DNA of 64,000 bases, from positions 1 through 64,000 of the forward strand of contig CAZBCG010000013.1 in the NCBI GenBank assembly GCA_964490705.1, read 5' to 3'. Of this stretch, positions 25,212-32,951 are shown one piece after another (position 1 is the stretch's first letter; every line of letters begins with the position of its first letter). The translations under genes were made by a program, and so were the position numbers. The notes under the pieces are model-generated. The model had not been told where the DNA came from. It made no database searches and saw nothing but the letters and a program-made list of their open reading frames with translations. Source of the DNA: Fodinibius sp964490705 (lineage in GTDB: Bacteria; Bacteroidota; Rhodothermia; Balneolales; Balneolaceae).

Positions 25212-26333
25212 ATGTCAGACGAGAAACGAATCGGCGTCGTGTTAATGAATATGGGTGGTCCTACCGCCGATTATGCCGTGCGTCCCTTTTTGTATAATCT
25301 TTTCCGTGATCATGATATCATCAAGATGGGCGGAGGTAAATTTCAGGACTTTTTTGCAAAAATTATTTCCAAGTTCCGTGCACCCAATGTGCAGGAAGAT
25401 TATGAAGAGATCAACGGTTGCCCCAAGGGCTGTATGGGCAACAAGCACTGCCTGAATCGCAAAAATAGTATTACCTCAACGTGCTGTTCACCCATCAACA
25501 GTTTGACCGAAAAGCAGCGGCGCGGGCTGGAGAAGCACCTCAAAAATATTATGCCCGACGATCAGTTTGTAAAAGTTTATACCTGCATGCGATACTGGCT
25601 GCCCTTTGCAGAGACGACCCTCGAAGATATGGAAGAAGATGGCATCACGCATGCGGTGATGGTGCCGCTGTATCCCCAGTTTTCGTGGACAACTACCGGC
25701 AGCAGTTATCGTGACTGGGAAACGAAACGCGATGAGAAATTTGGTGACGATACCCCGTGGAAGGAATTTCATGTAAAGAACTACCATCTCGATGAGAATT
25801 ATCTGTCAGCAATGAACGATCGAATCGACGAAGCGCTGGCCGAGATGGATGATGAAACTCGCAATAAAACCCACTTCATTTTCAGCGCGCACGGTACGCC
25901 CATGCTCGAGGTCGAAAGCGGGGATCCTTATACGAATGAAATCAACCAGACCATGGAAGCAATAATGGAGATGCGCGATTATGATCATGATTACTGGTTG
26001 GGATATCAGTCGAAGGTTGGTCCGCAGAAATGGACGCAGCCCAATACTGCGGAGCTGGTCGAGCGTCATATTGAGTACGGAATCAAGAACTTTTTGATGA
26101 TTCCCGTTGCCTTTGTGACTGATCACGTGGAGACGCTCTTTGAACTCGGGATTGAGCTGGTTGAAGATCTCGAAGAGGATGGATACGATTTTGAGAATAT
26201 TAAAGTAATGGAAGGCATCAACGATCATCCCAAGTATATTCAGGCGCTTGCCGATCAGGTGCTGAGCAAGCTTGATCATGAAGTGGCATTGCATTTAGAA
26301 TCAGAACAATCGCAAAAAGTTTCTGCCGAATAG
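25212..26333 (+). CDS. hemH: Ferrochelatase with a cysteine-rich insertion
   Basis: Inserts Fe2+ into protoporphyrin IX, the last step of heme synthesis. The 373-residue protein has the family MNMGGPT start, MRYWLP (126-131), the metal-site histidine in FSAHGTPM and VTDHVETLFELG. Between INGC and SPINSLTEKQ, where most bacterial enzymes read GGGSPL, there are about 20 additional residues with Cys70, Cys74, Cys80, Cys91 and Cys92 (CPKGC, KHC, TCC). Some ferrochelatases carry a [2Fe-2S] cluster on internal cysteines; that this one does is inference. It is first in the hem cluster and abuts hemA with zero spacing (TAGATG). Confidence 0.95.
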   Translation: MSDEKRIGVVLMNMGGPTADYAVRPFLYNLFRDHDIIKMGGGKFQDFFAKIISKFRAPNVQEDYEEINGCPKGCMGNKHCLNRKNSITSTCCSPINSLTEKQRRGLEKHLKNIMPDDQFVKVYTCMRYWLPFAETTLEDMEEDGITHAVMVPLYPQFSWTTTGSSYRDWETKRDEKFGDDTPWKEFHVKNYHLDENYLSAMNDRIDEALAEMDDETRNKTHFIFSAHGTPMLEVESGDPYTNEINQTMEAIMEMRDYDHDYWLGYQSKVGPQKWTQPNTAELVERHIEYGIKNFLMIPVAFVTDHVETLFELGIELVEDLEEDGYDFENIKVMEGINDHPKYIQALADQVLSKLDHEVALHLESEQSQKVSAE

Positions 26334-27599
26334 ATGGCAACAGATCGTCCTCAAATATCGGATTTTTGTGCAGTGGGTGTCAATCACTGGGAGGCCTCTA
26401 TTGATGTGCGCGAACGTTTTAGTTTAAGCGATGCGCAGAAGAAAGAGCTGATCAACGGCGCCAAGCGTGAAGGTATTGAGAGTTTGTTTGTGGTCTCGAC
26501 CTGTAATCGAACCGAGATTTTTGCGCAGGATGTTTCTCAGCAAGAACTCATCCGCCTGCTGGTAACTTATTCCAATGCTTCGCTGGAAGAGTTCCATAAC
26601 TACGGATTTGAAAAAGAAGGTCAACGTGCGGCAGAACATCTGTTCCAGGTGACCGTGGGACTTGACTCCCAGATTTTGGGTGATGTTCAGGTTGTCAACC
26701 AGGTAAAAGAGGGATACGAACTGGCCAGCGAGATGGATGCTGTGGGCGGAGAACTTCATCGGCTGATGCAGCACGTATTTCGTGCCCATAAGCGATCGCG
26801 CAACGAAACGTCTCTTGGAGAAGGCGCTGCGACGACGGCCTATGCAGCGGTAAAATTTGCTGTTGAAACCTTTGACAATCTGAAGGACAAAAATATTTTG
26901 CTGGTTGGTACCGGAAAAATCGGCAAGGTGACCTGCAAGAACTTGATTAATCTCGGTGCTAAGAAGCTGACGCTTATTAATCGTACTCGTGACCGAGCTG
27001 AGTTCGTAGCCGATAAGTTTGATCTGCAAGTGGCTGATATGGAGCAGTTGCCCGATCAAATTGCCGAAGCCGATCTGATTATCGTAGCTACCGGTGCCAA
27101 AGAGCCGGTTGTTACGCTCAACGATATGAAGCCGTCGATCTTAAATCCCGATTTCAAAGTGATGGTGGATATGTCGGTGCCGCGCAATATTGATCCCGAA
27201 ATCGGTGATCTGGACTTTGTAGATCTGGCCAATATGGATTTTCTGACAGATGTCACCGACGAGGCCTATCGCAAACGCGAAGAAAATATCCCACTGGTTA
27301 AGAAAATTATTGACGATGAGCTGACCGATTACAAAAATTGGCTCAGCAAACAAAAAGTCGTGCCAACGATCAAAGCGCTGACGAGCAAGTTTGATACCAT
27401 CCGCGAAGACGAGTTTGAGTTTTTTAAGAACAAGATATCCGAGACAGATAAAGATAAAGTTGAGAATCTGACACGTCGCATTGTCAATAAAATTGCTGCT
27501 TACTCCATCGAGCACCTGCGTGATCATCACGAATCGGAACAGGTGACGAAAGTTGTAAACGACATGTTCAAGCTCGAAACCAAACCCAACGATGAGTAA
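26334..27599 (+). CDS. hemA: Glutamyl-tRNA reductase
   Basis: NADPH-dependent reduction of glutamyl-tRNA to glutamate-1-semialdehyde, the committed step of C5 tetrapyrrole synthesis. The 421-residue protein has the catalytic domain with Cys57 in VVSTCNRTEI, GLDSQILGDVQVVNQVK, the NADPH domain with GTGKIGKV, and a helical dimerisation domain with the conserved NKIAAY near the C-terminus. The usual GxNHxTAP reads GVNHWEASID. It starts directly after hemH and its last 8 bases overlap hemC (ATGAGTAA), so translation of the three is coupled. Confidence 0.96.
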   Translation: MATDRPQISDFCAVGVNHWEASIDVRERFSLSDAQKKELINGAKREGIESLFVVSTCNRTEIFAQDVSQQELIRLLVTYSNASLEEFHNYGFEKEGQRAAEHLFQVTVGLDSQILGDVQVVNQVKEGYELASEMDAVGGELHRLMQHVFRAHKRSRNETSLGEGAATTAYAAVKFAVETFDNLKDKNILLVGTGKIGKVTCKNLINLGAKKLTLINRTRDRAEFVADKFDLQVADMEQLPDQIAEADLIIVATGAKEPVVTLNDMKPSILNPDFKVMVDMSVPRNIDPEIGDLDFVDLANMDFLTDVTDEAYRKREENIPLVKKIIDDELTDYKNWLSKQKVVPTIKALTSKFDTIREDEFEFFKNKISETDKDKVENLTRRIVNKIAAYSIEHLRDHHESEQVTKVVNDMFKLETKPNDE

Positions 27600-28512
27600 G
27601 CAGAAAACAATTCGCATTGGTACTCGTGACAGTCAGCTGGCAACGTGGCAGGCCAAACAGGTAGCCGCCCAATTAGAAGAGTTTGGTCATAAAACAGAGC
27701 TTATTTTTGTGAAATCCGAAGGGGATATCGACTTGACGACCCCGCTTACGGAGATGGGCGGCAAGGGGGTGTTTACGAAAGCCCTTGATGACGCTCAGCT
27801 CAATGACGAGATTGATATTGCTGTCCATTCCTTTAAGGATTTACCTACCGAGAATCCGTTGCCACTCAAAGTTGCTGCAATCATGGAGCGTGCCGATGCT
27901 CGAGATTCGTTGGTAGCTCCCGACGGTACCGATTTTTTGGATGATCCTGATTACAAAGCGACTATTGCCACAAGCAGTAACCGACGTCGTGCGCAGTGGC
28001 TGAATCGTTATCCCAATCATGAAGTTGTAAACATCCGTGGAAACGTAAATACCCGTCTCGAAAAAGTAGAGAAAAACGACTGGGACGGAGCTATTTTTGC
28101 AGCGGCCGGATTGGAACGTATCGATCTCGGTCATCATATAAGCGAATACCTGGATTGGATGGTTTCGGCAGCGGCTCAGGGAGCGATGGCGGTGATGATC
28201 CGCGAAGATGATGCTGAGATGGAAGAGATTATATCGAAGCTAAATCACGATGAAACGGCCCTTTGTACAACCATTGAGCGAGATTTTTTGCATGATATGG
28301 AAGCGGGTTGCAGTGCGCCCGTTGGAGCTTATGCTTTTATTGAAGAAGAGCAAGTTCATTTTAAGGCCGTTGCCTTGACACTTGATGGCAGTGAGCGGTA
28401 CGACTTTGAGGAAAAGGTATCGGTTGGTGAAGCCGGTGAGCTTGGTCATTCTGCAGCACAAGCACTGCTTGCGGAAGGAGCTATCAAAGTGATTGATGAA
28501 ATGAAATCGTAA
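27592..28512 (+). CDS. hemC: Hydroxymethylbilane synthase (porphobilinogen deaminase)
   Basis: Joins four porphobilinogen units into hydroxymethylbilane. The 306-residue protein has RIGTRDSQLATWQA at the start, HSFKDLPT (79-86), the Arg-rich TSSNRRRAQW and the dipyrromethane-cofactor Cys240 in MEAGCSAPVGAY. It overlaps hemA by 8 bases. Its TAA stop begins the repeat element at 28510-28560, and a 147-base spacer filled with repeats separates it from hemD. Confidence 0.96.
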   Translation: MSKQKTIRIGTRDSQLATWQAKQVAAQLEEFGHKTELIFVKSEGDIDLTTPLTEMGGKGVFTKALDDAQLNDEIDIAVHSFKDLPTENPLPLKVAAIMERADARDSLVAPDGTDFLDDPDYKATIATSSNRRRAQWLNRYPNHEVVNIRGNVNTRLEKVEKNDWDGAIFAAAGLERIDLGHHISEYLDWMVSAAAQGAMAVMIREDDAEMEEIISKLNHDETALCTTIERDFLHDMEAGCSAPVGAYAFIEEEQVHFKAVALTLDGSERYDFEEKVSVGEAGELGHSAAQALLAEGAIKVIDEMKS

Positions 28513-28560
28513 CGCAGATGAATCAGATTACATCGCTGAAATTGATAAATCAGCGAAATT
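28510..28560. repeat. Repeat starting at the hemC stop
   Basis: Reads TAACGCAGATGAATCAGATT and then a CGCTGA/TCAGCG hairpin (28534-28555). The TAA is the hemC stop. It matches the repeat at the response-regulator stop (23411-23465) and shares TTAACGCAGAT-like ends with the element after hemE. Confidence 0.65.
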
Positions 28561-28568
28561 AAAAGCTT

Positions 28569-28645
28569 GATGTCATGCTGAATTCATTTCAGCATCTGTT
28601 AAATAGAAATGCAAATAGATCCTGAAACAAGTTCAGGATGACATG
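28569..28645. repeat. Dispersed inverted repeat, TCATNCTGAA type (copy 3)
   Basis: Left arm GATGTCATGCTGAATTCATT (from 28569) and right arm GATCCTGAAACAAGTTCAGG (to about 28645). It lies in the hemC-hemD spacer and ends about 14 bases before the hemD ATG. Confidence 0.85.
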
Positions 28646-28659
28646 TTAATCAGTGATCA

Positions 28660-29397
28660 ATGAGACAAGACAAACGAAATATTTTAGTCACGCGACCTTT
28701 GTCTGCACAGCAGTTTGAATATGCTCGTATTCTGGGACTGGAGCCTATTATTGAGCCGGCTCTGCAGTTCAACTTCCCTGATTACTGGGATAGCGTACTT
28801 AAAGTGATTAATGAAAATCTAAAATCGGACTGGATTTTCACCAGCACCAACGGTGTAAAAGCGTTGAAGGAGCTGATGAATGCAGGCCTGCAGGTGCGTC
28901 CCGAAGTGCAACTTTTTGCGGTAGGATCAAAAACACAGGAAGCGCTGCAGGATTTAGGGCTCGATGCCAAAATTCCAAGAACGCAGGATGGGAAGCATCT
29001 GGCAGAGCTGATTATTGAAGAAGGGAAAATAAATTCTGTGATCTATTTTCACGGAAATCTCAGCCGGGATGAGATGACTGAGCGCCTTGGGGATGATGGC
29101 ATCGAAGTGCTTGAGCTGGAAGTGTATGAAACCATTATTAATCCGGTGGAAATACCACGAGAGCACATCAGTGGAATTCTGTTTTACAGTCCCAGTGCGG
29201 TGGAAGGATTTGCCCAAGGCACTGGTTTTGATGATGAGCTTCCATCCTTGTTTGCGATTGGTCCCACGACTGCCAAAGCGCTGAAAAAACATACTAATCA
29301 GCATGTAGAAATTGCTAAGCAACCCGACACTGAAGTGCTTTTACGCACTACCGCTGACTATATTTTTAACAAAGAAAGTACAGAAGCCGCGGATTAG
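28660..29397 (+). CDS. hemD: Uroporphyrinogen-III synthase
   Basis: Cyclises hydroxymethylbilane with inversion of ring D. The family is poorly conserved, but at 245 residues the two-lobed plan is visible: ILVTRPLSAQQFEYA at the start, DWIFTSTNGVKAL, LFAVGSKTQEAL, ILFYSPSAVEGFAQ and LFAIGPTTAKALKKH. Position between hemC and hemE supports the call. The last codons, Glu-Ala-Ala-Asp-stop, come from the repeat at 29386-29446. A second, more diverged HemD-like protein is encoded at 52234. Confidence 0.92.
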   Translation: MRQDKRNILVTRPLSAQQFEYARILGLEPIIEPALQFNFPDYWDSVLKVINENLKSDWIFTSTNGVKALKELMNAGLQVRPEVQLFAVGSKTQEALQDLGLDAKIPRTQDGKHLAELIIEEGKINSVIYFHGNLSRDEMTERLGDDGIEVLELEVYETIINPVEIPREHISGILFYSPSAVEGFAQGTGFDDELPSLFAIGPTTAKALKKHTNQHVEIAKQPDTEVLLRTTADYIFNKESTEAAD

Positions 29398-29446
29398 CAC
29401 AGGTTGAAACGGATAAAGTTGTATTAATCCATGTAGATCTGCGGCC
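29386..29446. repeat. 61-bp inverted repeat carrying the hemD stop
   Basis: Starts GCCGCGGATTAGCACAGG and ends ATGTAGATCTGCGGC, imperfect inverted arms. The TAG at 29395-29397 is the hemD stop, so the repeat encodes Ala-Ala-Asp-stop. The element ends 16 bases before the hemE ATG. The element after hemE (30501-30561) has the same length and the same offsets. Confidence 0.85.
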
Positions 29447-29462
29447 ATATCAAGAAGTATTT

Positions 29463-30512
29463 ATGAACAACGATTTTCCTGAACTTAAAAACGATTTATT
29501 ACTCCGAACACTTCGCGGCGAAGAAGTGGAACGTCCACCGGTATGGATGATGCGTCAGGCCGGACGTTACCTGCCGCAGTACATGAAGCTTCGCAAGAAA
29601 TATACGTTTTTTGAACGCGTGGAAACGCCCGAGTTGGCTTGTGAAATCACCATTCAGCCTATCGACGAACTGGAACCGGATGCTGCTATTATTTTTTCTG
29701 ATATACTGACGATCCCGCAAGCGTTGGGCATTGATGTGGATCTGGTGAAAGGAAAAGGTCCGGTGATGGATAATCCCATCCGCAGTGTGGATGATGCGTT
29801 TTCAATTTTGGCTGAGGATATTCCAGAGAAACTTAATCACGTAATGGAGGCGATTACATTAACCCGCAACGAACTCAACGGACGCGTGCCGTTGATTGGT
29901 TTTGCCGGGGCACCGTGGACGCTCTTTTGCTACATGGTACAGGGCGAAGGCTCCAAGAATTTTGCGAAGGCCAAGGCGTTTATGTATCAGCACCCGGATG
30001 CGGCCAAGCATGTGATGAAAGAGCTAACCAAGGCAACAATTGATTATTTGAAAGCACAGATCGAGGCAGGTGCCCAGGTCCTACAGCTGTTCGATTCTTG
30101 GTCTGGTTTGCTGGGCCCCGAGGATTTTAACGAGTGGGCGATGCCGCATTTGATGGAAATTTGTGACGCTATTGATGAGGTACCGGTTATTCTGTTTGCC
30201 AAAGGCAGTTGGTATGCGCTGGAACGACTCAGTTTTAAAAGTAATGCCTCGGCACTGGGGCTCGATTGGACAATTACTCCTGAATACGGACGTGATGCTA
30301 CGCGCGGAGATGTCGTGCTGCAGGGCAATTTTGATCCCTCAAAACTGATGATGCCACAAGATGAAATTCGTCGCCAGACCAAGCGCATGATCGACCGCTT
30401 TGGCCCGCAAAAATACATCGCCAATTTAGGGCACGGAATTTTGCCGAACATTCCCGTAGATAACGCCCGCGTTTTCGTTGAAACGGTAAAAGAATACGGG
30501 GCCGCGGATTAA
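29463..30512 (+). CDS. hemE: Uroporphyrinogen decarboxylase
   Basis: Decarboxylates uroporphyrinogen III to coproporphyrinogen III in the cytosol. The 349-residue protein has the signature RPPVWMMRQAGRYLPQY (21-37), the active-site Asp in IIFSDILTIPQALG, GFAGAPWTLFCYM, QLFDSWSGLL and the C-terminal NLGHGILPNIPVDN. The stop codon lies in the second 61-bp repeat, which gives the same Ala-Ala-Asp-stop ending as HemD. It begins ATGAACAA, the same eight bases as hemF. Confidence 0.97.
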   Translation: MNNDFPELKNDLLLRTLRGEEVERPPVWMMRQAGRYLPQYMKLRKKYTFFERVETPELACEITIQPIDELEPDAAIIFSDILTIPQALGIDVDLVKGKGPVMDNPIRSVDDAFSILAEDIPEKLNHVMEAITLTRNELNGRVPLIGFAGAPWTLFCYMVQGEGSKNFAKAKAFMYQHPDAAKHVMKELTKATIDYLKAQIEAGAQVLQLFDSWSGLLGPEDFNEWAMPHLMEICDAIDEVPVILFAKGSWYALERLSFKSNASALGLDWTITPEYGRDATRGDVVLQGNFDPSKLMMPQDEIRRQTKRMIDRFGPQKYIANLGHGILPNIPVDNARVFVETVKEYGAAD

Positions 30513-30561
30513 CGCAGATAGGCACGGATAAAATCTGTTTAAATCCGTGTAAAGCTGCGGC
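30501..30561. repeat. 61-bp inverted repeat carrying the hemE stop
   Basis: Arms GCCGCGGATTAACGCAGAT (30501-30519) and ATCCGTGTAAAGCTGCGGC (30543-30561). The TAA at 30510-30512 is the hemE stop. It ends 16 bases before the hemF ATG, exactly as the first copy does before hemE. Confidence 0.87.
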
Positions 30562-30577
30562 TAGTAAATATTTATTT

Positions 30578-31528
30578 ATGAACAAGGACAGCATTAAAAA
30601 TTGGTTTAAATCATACATCCAAAATCTGCAGGATGAAATCTGTGATTGTCTTGAAGATTTTGAACCCAAAGCTCGATTCCGCCACGACGACTGGGATCGC
30701 GATGGCGGTGGCGGCGGACATACGCGCGTCATCGAAAAAGGCGATGTTTTTGAAAAAGGTGGCGTCAATATATCCAGCGTGCACGGTGAATTGCCTGAAC
30801 TTATTCGCAACCGATTTGAGGTTGAACAGGGCTGGTTCTGGGCGGGCGGACTTTCGCTCGTGCTCCATCCGCAAAGCCCAATGGTTCCGACAGTACATGC
30901 TAACTATCGCTATTTTGAGCTCTATGATGACGCCGGGATGAACGAGGTGCGCGACCAATGGTTTGGCGGCGGCGCAGATTTGACGCCCTATTATCTGTGG
31001 GATGAAGATGCCGTGCATTTCCACCAAGTGCTGAAAGCCGCCTGTGATAAACATGGCAAGGAATTATATCCCCGGTTTAAAAAAGAATGCGACGAGTATT
31101 TTTATAACGATCACCGGTCAGAAGGGCGCGGAATCGGCGGATTGTTTTTTGATTATCTGCGTCCCACAGAAGAGCGATCGGCCGAAGATTGGTACCATTT
31201 TACAACTGAGGTGGGCGATGCTTTTCTGGATAGTTATCTGCCTATTGTTGAACGACGTAAAGATGAGTCATATACCGAGCGTCAGAAATACTTCCAGGAA
31301 ATACGTCGCGGCCGATATGTAGAGTTTAATTTGATCCACGATCGTGGTACTTTATTTGGTCTGAAAACGGACGGGCGGACCGAATCAATTTTGATGAGTT
31401 TGCCGCCGCAGGTCCGCTGGGATTATGATTTTGAGATCGAGGAAGGCAGTCGTGAGGCGTATCTTCTAAATCGACTTAAAAATCCTATTGATTGGATTGA
31501 ATACAGTGAAAAAGAAGCCACAGATTAG
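30578..31528 (+). CDS. hemF: Coproporphyrinogen III oxidase, oxygen-dependent
   Basis: Converts coproporphyrinogen III to protoporphyrinogen IX using O2. At 316 residues it shows the HemF signatures DGGGGGHTRVIEKGDVFEKGGVN (in the first 65 residues), HPQSPMVPTVHANYRYFE, WFGGGADLTPYYL, FFDYL and RYVEFNLIHDRGTLFGLKTDGR. Presence of HemF and HemG implies aerobic heme synthesis by the classical protoporphyrin route. The stop lies in a shorter copy of the hemD/hemE repeat, giving an Ala-Thr-Asp-stop end. Confidence 0.97.
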   Translation: MNKDSIKNWFKSYIQNLQDEICDCLEDFEPKARFRHDDWDRDGGGGGHTRVIEKGDVFEKGGVNISSVHGELPELIRNRFEVEQGWFWAGGLSLVLHPQSPMVPTVHANYRYFELYDDAGMNEVRDQWFGGGADLTPYYLWDEDAVHFHQVLKAACDKHGKELYPRFKKECDEYFYNDHRSEGRGIGGLFFDYLRPTEERSAEDWYHFTTEVGDAFLDSYLPIVERRKDESYTERQKYFQEIRRGRYVEFNLIHDRGTLFGLKTDGRTESILMSLPPQVRWDYDFEIEEGSREAYLLNRLKNPIDWIEYSEKEATD

Positions 31529-31567
31529 CACAGATAGAACCTGTTGTAATCTGTGAAGATCAGTGGC
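31517..31567. repeat. Inverted repeat carrying the hemF stop
   Basis: Arms GCCACAGATTAGCACAGAT and ATCTGTGAAGATCAGTGGC, 51 bp. The TAG at 31526-31528 is the hemF stop, at the same offset (12th base of the element) as in the hemD and hemE copies. Confidence 0.83.
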
Positions 31568-31891
31568 GAAAAGGAAAATATAAACCTCATGTCATGCTGA
31601 ATTTATTTCAGCATCTAAAAGTATAGATTCCGAAAGAAATACTGAGCCAAGTTCAGCACAGTGGTTTAGGATGACATAAGATGTTGAACAATACAAAATA
31701 GTCATCTCGACCGTCAGGGAGAGATCTTTTGTTTCTTGTAATAAGTGAACAAAGATTTCTCGCTCTGCTCGAAATGACAGAGTAAAATAATTATATATAA
31801 AAAGCTCGTGTCATGCTGAATTTATTTCAGCATCTACTGTGATAGATCCTGAAACGAGTTCAGGATGACATATAATTTAATTTTTTAGGAC
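31529..31891. other. Repeat-filled gap between hemF and hemB
   Basis: 363 bases, almost all repeats: the hemF-stop element (to 31567), two TCATNCTGAA-type inverted repeats (31589-31678 and 31808-31872), and a third type at 31701-31780 with GTCATCTCGACCGTCAGGGA on the left and CTCTGCTCGAAATGAC on the right. Only about 20 bases remain before the hemB ATG, so the hemB promoter, if any, must be inside repeat DNA. Confidence 0.85.
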
Positions 31892-32881
31892 ATGACACAC
31901 GGACAATTCCCATATATTCGCGGGCGGCGCCTCCGGGCTAGCGGAGCTATCCGAGATATGGTGGCAGAACACAATCTTACACCAGTCGACTTTATCGCTC
32001 CCGTTTTTGTGATGGAAGGGGAAAGCGAGAAAGTCGAAATTCCATCCATGCCGGACTATTATCGCTATACATTGGATCTGCTGATGGATGAAATCCAAGA
32101 GTTAAAAGACGTAGGCATTCGGTCGGTACTGGTTTTTGCTAAAGTGCCCGATGAGTTAAAAGATAATAAGGGAACTGAGGCATTGAATCCCGATGGATTG
32201 ATGCAGCGAGCAGTCCGTGCGATTAAAGAGGAGTTTCCCGAGATGCTGGTGATGACCGATATTGCAATGGATCCCTATTCGAGTTATGGTCATGATGGCA
32301 TTGTTGAGGATGGCGAAATCCTGAATGATGAATCCGTAGAAGTACTTTCCCAGATGGCTGTAAGTCATGCCGAGGCGGATGCCGATATGGTCGCACCCTC
32401 AGATATGATGGACGGTCGCATCGGAGCCATGCGCGAAGCACTCGACGAGGCCAATTTTAAACACACGGGCATTATGGCGTACAGCGCAAAATATGCCTCC
32501 AGTTACTACGGACCGTTTCGGGATGCCCTGGACTCCGCCCCCGGCTTTGGAGATAAGAAAACGTATCAGATGGATCCCGCCAATGTGCAGGAGGCCATCA
32601 AAGAGGCCAGGCTGGATGAGCAGGAAGGCGCCGACATCGTGATGGTGAAACCCGGACTGCCGTACATGGATGTGATTCGAGCGGTAAAAGAAAATGTAAG
32701 CGTGCCCGTTTCAGTGTATAATGTATCGGGTGAGTATGCGATGTTGAAGGCAGCGGCTCAGAAAGGTTGGCTGAATGAAGAAAAGGCGATGATGGAGATG
32801 CTGGTTGGATTTAAGCGAGCCGGTGCCGACTTGATTGCTACCTATTTTGCCAAGACAGCATCAAAAATATTGAATAAATAA
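31892..32881 (+). CDS. hemB: Delta-aminolevulinic acid dehydratase (porphobilinogen synthase), Asp-type metal site
   Basis: Condenses two 5-aminolevulinate molecules to porphobilinogen. The 329-residue TIM-barrel enzyme has both Schiff-base lysines, Lys200 (MAYSAKYAS) and Lys253 (MVKPGLPYMD). The metal segment at 123-136 reads DIAMDPYSSYGHDG, where zinc enzymes have a cysteine triad (DVCLCEYTSHGHCG-like). Here the positions are Ala/Asp/Asp, as in magnesium-dependent enzymes of Pseudomonas and Bradyrhizobium type. It is separated from hemF by 363 bases of repeats and followed by hemL. Confidence 0.97.
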   Translation: MTHGQFPYIRGRRLRASGAIRDMVAEHNLTPVDFIAPVFVMEGESEKVEIPSMPDYYRYTLDLLMDEIQELKDVGIRSVLVFAKVPDELKDNKGTEALNPDGLMQRAVRAIKEEFPEMLVMTDIAMDPYSSYGHDGIVEDGEILNDESVEVLSQMAVSHAEADADMVAPSDMMDGRIGAMREALDEANFKHTGIMAYSAKYASSYYGPFRDALDSAPGFGDKKTYQMDPANVQEAIKEARLDEQEGADIVMVKPGLPYMDVIRAVKENVSVPVSVYNVSGEYAMLKAAAQKGWLNEEKAMMEMLVGFKRAGADLIATYFAKTASKILNK

Positions 32882-32951
32882 ATTTGAAAATAGTAAGATG
32901 TAAGGAGACGGCGCGCCGTGTCCTTACGACAAGATTGGTAAAGAATTAGTT

